Shown here in pieces: positions 33,260 to 45,200 of a DNA stretch of 64,000 nt. The position numbers and the translations under genes are program-made. Each line of letters starts with the position of its first letter. The stretch's first letter is position 1. Source of the stretch: Stomorhina lunata (taxonomy: Eukaryota; Arthropoda; Insecta; Diptera; Rhiniidae); contig OW121744.1 of the NCBI GenBank assembly GCA_933228675.1, positions 62,413,928 to 62,477,927 of the forward strand, in the 5' to 3' direction. The notes under the pieces are model-generated. The model made no database searches, was not told the origin of the DNA, and saw nothing but the letters and a program-made list of their open reading frames with translations.

Positions 33260-36200
33260 CTAAACGGAATCATCTGAAAAAAGATTAGATATTGAATTAT
33301 TTGTATATATATTTAGACAAAATCAATGACAACTACTTACCATGATACCACCATTTAGTCTTTTTGGGATTTTTATTGCATGTCTTGACATAGAGCGTGT
33401 TATCTGGAGGGCGTTTCTTTTCGCGACAACTGCTTAACATTGAGGCTATACTCAGACACACAGACTGAACGGATAGGGCTGGTGACCAGTCTTCTGTTAA
33501 GATTGAAAGGCAGATATGACCATTTGAATAGACATGCGGATGTACGGGTATATTGTTTCCAATAAATGTTACTTCCGGCGAATCGAATGGATATTTGTTA
33601 TTGAATTTGAACAGCAATTGAAAGTGTTCTCCTTCATAAAGGGTGCCCTCGAAACCATCTATGTTTATTTTCCATCTGAAATAAGAAATAAGTAAGTTAA
33701 TATGATAGCACAGTTTAGGCACATTTGAGGTTAGGGCATAAATTGCCTGTCAAATGATGAAATGTCAAGAATTGGGCCGTCATCATTTGACATTTATTTA
33801 GTAAAAAGTTGAAAAATTTTAACCATGGACCATTGTTCATAGACTAAAATCATATGTTTTACTAAGCAACAAAAAATAGAAAAAAATAGCAAAAAAAAAT
33901 TGATAATGACAGAGATGTCATGTACATTTAAGAGACGTTATGTACATAAAAGGTACATGACGTCTCTTAAATGTACCATGACGTCTCTAAAATGTAGTTT
34001 GACAGTTCGTCCCCAGTCTAGTTGTGGTTTATGCCATTGTTCACGTCGAACGTTTTTCAACAAATTGAGAACTATTTTAATTTAGGCGGTCACAAACATT
34101 TAAACAAAAAGTGATGTCATTTCAGGGTGATTTTTTGCTCTAACAAACTATGTTAACAGATTTTTTGTGGCCATAATTGGCTAATGATGACATCAATGAC
34201 CGTTGGTTTTACCACACACAGCAGGTCAAACAATTCCATGAGAAATTTCGCGGCAGCATTATTTCTTGATTTGGCGATGTCAATAGGTGTTTTTTTTATA
34301 AACGGTCCCTTTGTGGTAATTGCAAGGGATAGACTGAAAAAGAAAATAATTTATTCCAGACACAGATTAGAGCCCTCAAAATTGAAAGAGCGGGACAGTG
34401 TCAGAGAAGATGAGTTACTGTCTCCTCCTCTTCGAGGTTGTGACAACTACAAAAGTAGTCATAGTCTTGAAGGTTAAGTCTACTGGCATGCAAATCAAAA
34501 AAACGCAGTGACATGTTAAGGTTGAGATTAGGTTGCGGAGTCTGTGGCGAGGTAGCGATGCGAAACATTTTGAACGTTTATTGCTGAAAGAGGGCCTGGA
34601 TATTAAAAAAGTGGTTTCAATGGACAAAGTGTTCTGCGCAGACCACTAAAACAATAGCCTAATTATTGATTTGCAGGCGGTCGATGTTATTCACACTCAG
34701 GAGAGCACCGAATTTAGCAAGTTTGTCCGCAGTGGAGTTACCAGGTACGTTGTTGTGCCCGGGTATCCAGAAAAGTTCGATATTGCAATGTCTCGCCATC
34801 TCGTTAAGAGATGCCCGGAATTCGCGAGTAAGAACAGATGTCGTGTGGACATTAGATAGGGATTTTATAGCAGCCTGACTGTCGATACAGAAACGAATAT
34901 CCGAGATATCAGCCATATACAAAGCAGTCAAATGGTTAAGATACCACAGAATATACGATGTGGTATCTTAACCATTTGACTGGTTTTTATATGGCCGATA
35001 TTTTGGATTAAAGAATACTTCATTGATCAGGAAGCCGAAAAAAAATTCGGAATGAAGAAGCCCTCCCTCCGTTTATAACTCCAGACATTTGTCATCAAGG
35101 GATGAGGGACCTAGAGAGATTGTCACAGTAAAGGATTTATCAAATAAAGGAGTGTATATTTAGTACTCAATGTTGTCAGGGATATTAATGATTTTATCCA
35201 GAGTAGTGGAGTGTCCAATTTGTGAGTGGGACCCTGTTCCGATATTGCTTAGTCGGACAGCCGAGTTAAGGGCAATTTGTTGTGCCATAAGTTCGACTGG
35301 ATGCCAGTTAGGCATGTAGATCTTAAGGTACCAGTAATCATTAGAGCGGACAATCTTAAAATTTCAGTAAAAAAATACCGCTGGTTTGCCTTTGTGAGTA
35401 CAGGCCACCAAACCGTCGCACCATACATATAGGCTTGACAACCATGTCGGAGAGCCAGGCAGTGTTGCCTATGGCCCCTCTACATGAGTAGGGTCCAATG
35501 GATGCTTTGGACACCCTGAATTGAGTATTTAGGATCCAGGACAGTTTTGAGTCCAAAATGACCCCAAGATGATATTTGGCATGATCAAGTTCAAGTACAA
35601 GTTCTACCTTATTCAATTTGGGAATTGTAAAAGTGGGTATTTTGTATTTCCGCGAGAAAAGTACAACTTCCGTTTTAATGGGATTGACTCCCAGGTCGTT
35701 GTATTACCCTAAGTAATATAACCTTTTATATTATAAATAAAACTGAATTTGTGTGTGTTTTTAATTTTAGAAAGTAAATTAACCTCAAATTTGACAACAA
35801 TTTATATTCCGTAGGAAATTAAAATAGGAAACATTTATTTTATTTAAATTAAAGTATTATTAGAGACTTATAATAACCGGATCAAATTCGAAATATGAAC
35901 TTTGACAGTTGACAACGGACATCTTGTTAGAACTTTAACCATCAAACTAATTGTCGCATATTTAGCCTGTCTTGCAAAAACACCATGGGCGGGTACGGCA
36001 TTCAACAATACGCGCAAATAATTAAATTGTTTGATCAAAGTAGGTGTTATAATTGGGCAATGCAAGACTCGAAATGAGATCCACTTTTGGATGAATGGGT
36101 AAGTGAACAAATTTTAGTTTAAAATTGAATTATATGAGATCTTATGGTCCATTGGGAGTCAAGGATAACAGAATAAGAAGAAGAATGTGGTTTCAACAGA

Positions 36201-39200
36201 ACGGTGTTACGTGCCACGCAGTTCATGCCACATTCGATGTTCTCATCGATAAATTTAAATGCATGGAGTCATTTTCATGGATGTGAACTGACAACCTAGA
36301 TCCAGTTCACACTACAAAAACTTTTTCAGACTTTTGTGGGTTTTTTTAAAATCGCAGGTGTATGCGAAAAAATCACAAACCACTAAGAGCCAACATGACT
36401 CATGTCATTGGTTATATTCAGTCTAATTTAACAGTCATGAGACCCTGGTTATCTATTCGGATGGATCCAAATCGTCACGTGGTGTGGGTGGGGGCTTCTT
36501 TATCCCATCATTTGGGATTAAAGTGAAATTCAAGCTCCCAAAACAATGTAGCATTCTTCAAGCTGAAATTTCAGCTATTTATAGGGCGAGCAAGTGGCTC
36601 ACGTACCACCGAGTATATCCTAACGATATTCGTTTCTGTACAGATAGTCTTGCCGCCATTCATTCCCTTTCATCGGTCTACACGACATCCGTTCTTACCC
36701 GTGAATGCCGGGCGTCTCTAAATGAGATGGCGAGACATTCCAACATTGAACTTTTCTGGGTACGTAATCATAGTAATGTACCAGGCAACATCATAGCGGA
36801 TAACCTAGCAAAAGATGGTGCTCTTCTTAGTCATGAAAACACTGATCAATTCATAGGTATTCCGCTCTCAGCATGCAAATTGCTCATAAAGCAGTTTATT
36901 TTTAGGTCCGCACAGACCAACTGGTCCACAGAAAGTACCTGTACGATCTCCAGACTTACATGGCCAACTTACGATAGTAAGCGCTCTGCAATCCTGGTCA
37001 GCTTTTCGCGCCATAGACTTCGCACCCTTATTTCAGTACTCACAGGAGACTGTCTTATAGGTATACATGCTAGAAGACCTAATCTTCAAAGCAATGACTA
37101 CTGCAGAAGTTGTCACAATGCAGAGGAGGAAGAAACAATATCCCACTTCCTCTGTCACTGCCCAGCACTTGCTGAACTTAGAACCCTCCATCTAGGATTC
37201 CCACTTCTGCACGATCTGTCAGAGATCTCGAACATCAATATTCGTAAAATAGGCTCTTTTATCGGTGCATCTGGCTGGCTCTAACTGAGCCTCTTACACT
37301 CGGTAGTTTTAAGAATTTAATTTTCTCTATCCTTGCAGGAATTACAAAGGGACCTATTTATGGACCCAAGAGAGGTGGACCTTATAGTCTGCATCCTGCC
37401 TAACCTAACCTAACAGTCATGAAAAATTTAATATTTCGAAGCCCCAGAGATATTTTTGTTGCATATCCTTTTTATCTTTTTCAGTCTCCAAAACGTACTT
37501 AAGTCATCAAAATGTGCAACCTCTAAAAGTCATTTAATCTTCCTAAAATTCGGTGTATATAACATTTATATTATCGACACACGGGGCGTCGATTATAATA
37601 TATTCAGGCATGTCACAAATTCCGTTCGAAATTGAAACCATTCCGTAGTTTAATTCCGATCGAAATGATTTTAGGTTCTATAGATTCTGAAAAAAAATAA
37701 ATGCTTAAAAACACAGGTTTTTCAATTAAAATTAGTTACTAATCTTCGTTTCGATAAATATTATTGAGTAATTGAAGAAATTATTTGAATATTGTAGAAT
37801 CAAAGAAAAACATACAAATTCTATTCCACTTTGAAAATTGAAAATGGTTTCATTCCGAAAAAAATGTTCGTTTTGCTTTTTCTATAGAAGCAAAATACGG
37901 AATTCATTCAATTTCCGAATGGAATTGAGTTCTGTGACATGGCTGATTATTTCGAGAGATGATAAACCAATGTTTCCTTTTTGTAATATTGTGACATCCA
38001 TACACTGCCTAATTTGAACTATTTTAGGTCGTTGACTTAAGTTGGAAGGGAGGTTTATAAAGTCTGAAATTTGTTTTTAACTTATATTCAGAATTTAGAA
38101 AAAACTTATTATTAAATACAGTTATCGTCAAGGTTATTACAAAGGTTTAACCGAGAATAAAGATAACGCTAAGACACCATTTATCGGCATTATCTGAAAT
38201 ATATTTATCTTTAAGTTATTTTAAGAGACTTGTCGATAGTAAAGTGCTAGATAAAGCCAAAAGTTTTTTATGGTCAAAAGTTTTAAATAAGATATAAGAG
38301 AAGTTTTAGAACGAACAACAAGTGCCATTGTAAATCCATTACTTACTCTGATAAGTTAGTGGCTATGCTATCTGTGTCGACTGAAACCCCTGGTGGTGGC
38401 TCCTTAATCAATGACATTAATTCCTTTTGTAGTCTTTTCTGTAAGAAAAAAAAAAAAAAATAATTTTTAATAATTAAAATAGACATTAATTAAATTACTC
38501 ATCACATTCGGTTTGACGTCATTGTTAAAAATTTAACAACTTTTGTATTATTATATATGTATGTATGTGATTTGAGTGATGACATACGATTGGAAATTTT
38601 TATACACTCGAATAAAAGTGGCAAATAAAATTTTAGGTGACTACGTCAATGCATTTATCTTTTCTTTTAATATATTGTAAATTTTATAAGATAAGATTGC
38701 TATAGCATTTTGTACTAAGTACTAACATTTTTTTATAAGTTTTTATCTTTTAATTACTTCCATGATAAAATGTTCTAACATAAATGTACTCAGAAATTTG
38801 AATTAAGTTAAAACAGTGCTACTCAAAATTATGTCACCAAATTTCATTACATAAAAGCCCAGTTCACAATCTGTTGCAAACAGTCGTAGCATCATAGCAT
38901 TTGAAATGGGTATATCAAATGAATAATATTTATATAGAAAATGTTTAATTTGCTATACCGATTTGCTAATGCCAGATTATTTGGAACGGATTGTGAACTG
39001 GGTTAATATGTAAGATATATTCGAATTTATTTTGAAGCTAATATAACAAATATGGAGAAGCTTGAGTTTTTAAGAGAGGACGCAGCACTGTGCAGTCATC
39101 GTACCAACAATTTTGTGAACTTGGAGCAGTGTACAAAATTGTTGGTACGATGACTTCAGATACCATGAAATCCCATACCATTGTAAAGTTACCCGCCAAA

Positions 39201-42200
39201 CTTTTGAGTTAGTCGCAAGTATTTTGATTGCAAATCCTCTCCTGGCTTTCGCCAACACCATTCTCTCACATCCGACCCAGGACGATTCATTTTGGTCTTA
39301 TCTGACAAAAAATCTTTGACAAGTCCTCCAGAGTCCAGGAAGCAAGACGTGAGAAAAACTCTAAAGTTTGATAGGATTGCATGGTGGCCGAAGATGTTCA
39401 AAAAATTGTTGGTACGATGACTGCACAGACCTACGTCAATGTTTAATCCACCAATCTCCCCATTTTCTGCCAAAAATTTGGATTCTTGAAGGAAAATGTA
39501 ATTTTCTAACAGAACAATGACCTCAAAAACACTGCCAAACTAACACAAAAATGGCTCAATGACAACGGGTACAAAGTACCCTTTATGCGACTCTTCAAAA
39601 CGAGTCTTTAATGATTCGTTTTGCTGATTAGAACACTGCACACATTTTGCTAGATTTGTAAAAAAAAAGAATAAAGTTTTTTTTTATTACTCAACAAAGT
39701 ATATCTATTTTTAGAACACGTCATCATATCTATTTTTAGAACAGTGAAGTTGCGTTAATAATTACAGAAATTGATGTTGCCGATACCGAGGATCGAACCT
39801 AGGCTCCTAAATATGATATGTTATGCTTAGTAGTCGACGTGCTAACCAACTAAGCCACATCATCCATAATGAGATACGAGTCTTTTTGTGGCATTTTTTT
39901 ATCACCTAAAAATAGTTATATTACGCACATTTTACAAGGTTTATTGTACTATTTTTAACTAGTCGCTTGCTAAGCATTTATGAGTCTTTTTGTACTCTTT
40001 TTTGATCACCAAACTGATTGCACACATTTTGCTTTCAAATAGTCGCTTTCAAGGTATTTGTTGAGTCTTTTTTGATCACCAAACTGATTAAAGTAACATA
40101 AAAAACAGTCGTATTAGGATCGTTTGCTCGATAAGATTTTGACTGCACACATTCTGCAAGAATTGTTTGTGCTTTTGCAAACTAGTCATTTTTAAAACGT
40201 TTAAAGGAGTCTTTTTGGAATCCTTTTTAGATCACAAAACTGATTAATCAGTTTTTGATCATCTATATGAATCCCAAAAGACTCATTTTGCTGATATTAT
40301 CGTCAACAATCACAAAATTGCTAGCTGGGAAGATACAAGATAATAAGTATTATCTTTGTATTAAGATACAAGAAAATAAGGTACATATTATCTTTGTATT
40401 TGAGGTGAAACTTTCCATCCGCCGATCTTTTTTTTGTCTAAAGTAATTCCATTGGTAAAAATTTACTTGTATTAAGTTTCTAACAGTTTTACTTTATTAC
40501 ATATTCAAACATAAATATTTACTCATTCAGCCCCTTTCCGTACATGTGGTATGTACTATATGTATCGGAAAGGCTGTAAAATTTGTGGGCTTTTTCTTAG
40601 ACTTGTCTATCTTTGAAATGCAAAAGTCCAAATTAATTTGGGTTGATTACCCACTAAACTTCAGACTCTTCAAATCAACTCCTTTTATTCTTATTTCTTA
40701 CAAATTACGCTTAGTTTATCATCTAAGACTTCGTATACTCCTTTTCAGGAGTATACGAAAATTGGTCTTAGTCTTAGATGTAAAATCATTTGGCTTTTTC
40801 AGACAAAAATATGATTGTAAAAAACAACTGTTTGCCTGATTGTGCTCTTGATTGGACTAATATAGAGGAAGTGCGTGTGATGTGGTATACCTATTTGTTT
40901 TTAGATTGTCAAATTTTTAGTTTTTGTCCGATTTAATCAAACCTTCCATATAATACATACTTGTGATGTGCTAACACGGATGCATTTGAGGAAATTTTTA
41001 AACTCACAATTTCAGAAATATTCGAGAAAATATTTTATATCCCGTTAAAAGTGTTTTCAAAACAAATGTGCAGGTAATGTGGTACACCATATGTTGGTAA
41101 TGGGTTATGGTGTTGTTAGATTTTTACGGGTAAATATATAAAAAATTTAGGTACAAATCTATCTCCTGCGTTATGCAAGTAATGACTGTAGCAGGAGATA
41201 ATCGTTCGGCTGATGTCGCATCAATTGTTTTCCTTTTTAAATAAATAATTTGTGATAAGGCGATTTACTTCCTAATCTTAAATTTTCCCATCTTTTAAGA
41301 TAAAAAGAAGATCGATATGGATAAAATTTGAGCGAAAAGTAAAAAAATCGACCCAGCCCATTAATCATAATTATTTGATTATGTCAATTTAGTTTTGGAA
41401 CTCAGTGTAAAAACAAATTGACTGGTAAATGTATAGATTATAATTTCTATAGACATTTTCATCAAAATATAAAATAGGAAATCAATTAATATTTGTTTTT
41501 TGAATACCTTTTGTTATCAGTTAATTTGCCATATTTATAACTCTTTTGTTGTTTCGATGAAAACTGATAAGTTAATAAATAATACTTGTATAAATCCTAT
41601 AATTATAATGGGAATAACCAGAGGGATTGCAAATACATTTGTAATTTCGATTTGAATACAATTTGATTAAAGTGAAAATAAAGTTCAGAGTTGGGAATGT
41701 ATACGTGCATTTAATCATGTTTAATAGACATGCATTAAGTTAACCTCAGAGTGTGCCAAAGATAAGAATTTTGAAAAAATTGGAATAATAATAATTGATT
41801 AAAGTTTATTACATGATATTTACATGATAGATTTGAAATTTTTGAAAAAAAAAAACATTTTTGGTTTAAAAATAGGAAATATTTATACATACAAATAATA
41901 TAATATAGTAATGGCTGGTGTGAGGATCGCAGGTTCGATGCCCACCAGAGACTCTAACCTTTTACACTATAGCAAGTATATTAAGGTCTTAGTTATGCTA
42001 CTTAAGTTGAATTGTAATTTAAATAAATGTGTAATTTAAAATCAGGATTTCTTCTGCAGTATTTTTTTTTAAATAAGCAAGGAAACGAATTCTCTGATGA
42101 CATTATAACAGAACTTTTGACGCCACAATTACCTAATATTGACACAAGTAACCTTTGGTTTCAGCAAAGACGGCGCCACAAGACCACAACCGGTTAAACA

Positions 42201-45200
42201 ATTCAGTAATTGCTTAATAAATTTCCAGGTAGCGTAATTTCTCGATCTCAATTACACTCCTCGTTCTTGTGATTTAATGCCGCTGGATTATTTTTTCAGG
42301 GCTTTTAATGGCCCGGGTTGCAATTGATTTATAGAAAGCTGAAATTCGTAGCAACATTGACGAGACATGTTGTACGAATGAACGAAGATACTCCAGCAAG
42401 AAAAGTGTTTGAAAATTATCCCTGAGGGAACTCGTAGAAGAAAACCTCCAAAACTTCGATTGAATGACCATGTAGAGGCAAATGCTTGGCCTACGAAATT
42501 GGAGAATATGTACACAAGATCGGCCGTTTAAATAAGTAATTATTAATACTCATAGTTCCTGGTTGACCTCTGAATTTAATGATAAGAATTTTGAGGCACA
42601 TTAAAATACTAAAATGTTTTATTGTTAGGAGATTGTGCTATATTAGTAAACATTATCATAATCATATTTCAGTTGTTTTCTGTTTACCCTAATAGATGGC
42701 GCACTCTATATAAAAATTTTATTAATCAATTATTGCAATTGATTGATTGATTGATTATTCTAAGTTTTAAGCCTATTTGTTCAAAGGTAAAAAATAAGTA
42801 CCAAAAATATTTTTCGTACATTTTTGGTTCTGCTCTGCCTTTTTTCCAAAAAGTACCAATTACGCAATTTAAATTTTGTTTCCATACCTATCACTTAAAA
42901 GGTTTTAACATAACCAATTTATTCCCTTTTTATCCCCTAATTTCAAATAAGTTCCATACGCATATTTGGCACTTCTTTGGTACTAATTGAATAAAATGTA
43001 CCGATTTTATTTAAACAAAGCAAACATTTGCAGCACAAAGTTTCTTTCAATATTCTTTGGTTTAAAAGATAACAGTGGGTTAAAAAATGTGCCAAAAACT
43101 GTTTTTACCATTTTTTTTATTCCCTATCGGCCATAGTTTCAAAAATGTACTAAAATGTTCGCTGTTGAAAACTTTGTTTAAATTTTGTTTCCATACCAAT
43201 TTATATTAGGATATATAACGTTTTCGGTATATATGTACATTAGGGTGCACCTTATTTTACGAAAGTGCGACATTGAACCGTTACTCTCCAAAAAAGTGTT
43301 ATACGTTACAAAAAAAACAAGCTGTGCAATTTTTTTCAAAACTGCATAAGGAGAACACGTACCGCATCAGCCCACAAGGTGTTAAACTGTTTTGTTTGGG
43401 AAAAAATGTAAGTATTTTCAGTTTTGCCTAAATTTTAACCACATGGAATTAAATTATTTAAAACAATTTATTGGAATGTAAAAGAGCTTTTTGAAGGAGT
43501 TATTGCAATTTTTCCCCAAAAAATTTTTCGTTATATCTTCGGCATTTACAGTCGGATCTTAATGTGTGATATATCGATGAAACTAAGCTCCTGACATCGA
43601 TATAAAACAGTTAAAGATCCAACTGTAAATGGCGAAGATATAACGAAAAATGTATTTTGGCGACCCCAATGTGCGGCAAAAACAAAAATTCCTTGTTTTT
43701 ATTAGTTCGGTTGGAATTATCGAAAAACTTCCTTAGTAAAATTTTAACGATTTTTTAAGAGCTTTAATTTTCTGATATTAGGGAGGTACATTAGGATGGT
43801 AGGAACTGAGGTCTGATGGATAAATGCTAGAACCGGATATCTGAGACCAATTGGGCTCCTCGAGGCAAAAATATCGATATATCACACTTTAAGATCCGAC
43901 TGTAAATGCTAAAGATATAACGAAAAATGTATTTGTGCATCGAAATAAAATAAAAAAATTTGTTTTAAAACTGTCTCAAAGCAATACTTTATATTCGGTG
44001 ATGTACGGCGAACTTTTTTTTGAGACGCCCTAATGTATATATCGTCATCTTAAAGACCAAATAACTTATCTGCAAAAATTTCAAAATTGAGTTTTTTATG
44101 GATTATTATTCCCTATATCATAACGTATATCTGTGCAAAATTTTGATCATCTAATATCACAAATGACCAAATTATTACAGTTTTTGTACCTAGAGGACTG
44201 TTACTCACTTAAAAAAGATAAAACTAAATCATCAAAAATCGCGATAAAAGTTAAATTTTGTTGCATAGTGTAATTTAAACAGCCATTAAGTACTTTTTTG
44301 ATCATCTGAACCGCCGTGGTATAGCAGGTTAGGCATCCGCCTAGCATACCAGAGGCCCAAGTTCGATCCCTGGCCAGATTCACTTGAAAAATTAAAATTT
44401 TCAAAAAAAAGCGGCGGTTCACCTCATAACTCAGCTAGACACTGGTTTTTGAGTATTATGCATTAAACACATAGACAACAGCAGGCTACACGAACACCGA
44501 CTACAAAAGTCGTTGGCTGCAATCGTCGCCTCGTAGTCAGCTACTTAATTATTTTGGGGACGGCAGCTACATTTCGAAACACCTGTTTATGAGTGGTACC
44601 AATATCGCGTTTATAAGATGGACAAAATAACAATTTAAATTTTGATAAAAACGACATAAATTCATTTTATTAATTAACCTCCGAAATCAACGGTTTTCCT
44701 GTACCTGATAGTATATCTATATCAAAAAAAAATTTATAGAAAGATTTTGGTATGATCTCTAATAGTTTAAGAGTTATGGGCTTTTTAAATTTCAAGAATA
44801 ATACGGTATAACTTTAGAAGTTTATATCCGATATTAACTTTTTTGGTATCAAACAAAAGATACTGAAAATATCTTTTATATTCTTATATATTCTTTATAA
44901 TATTCTATATAATATTTATTCTTTATAATGGATTAAGAGCTAATATACTATAAACCGACTTTTTTTTATAAAAATTCGTATATCTTAAAACAATATATAT
45001 ATAAGTATGCTCTTTTATATAATGAATTTTATAAAGGACATACTGGGCTTTTATATAACATGAACTACGTAGCTCTAGCACGCAGCGTGTGAGTTGACAG
45101 TTTAAAAAATAACTTTTTAAAATTTTGCTTCTATTGAGTTAGAGTTATATAAATATAAATTTTTACATAATATTTTATTAGATATTATTATATACATTAA

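Noticed and set aside
41910..41960. B-box-like GGTTCGATGCC suggesting a tRNA gene
   Set aside because: No A box at the right distance and no cloverleaf can be drawn; left out of the features.
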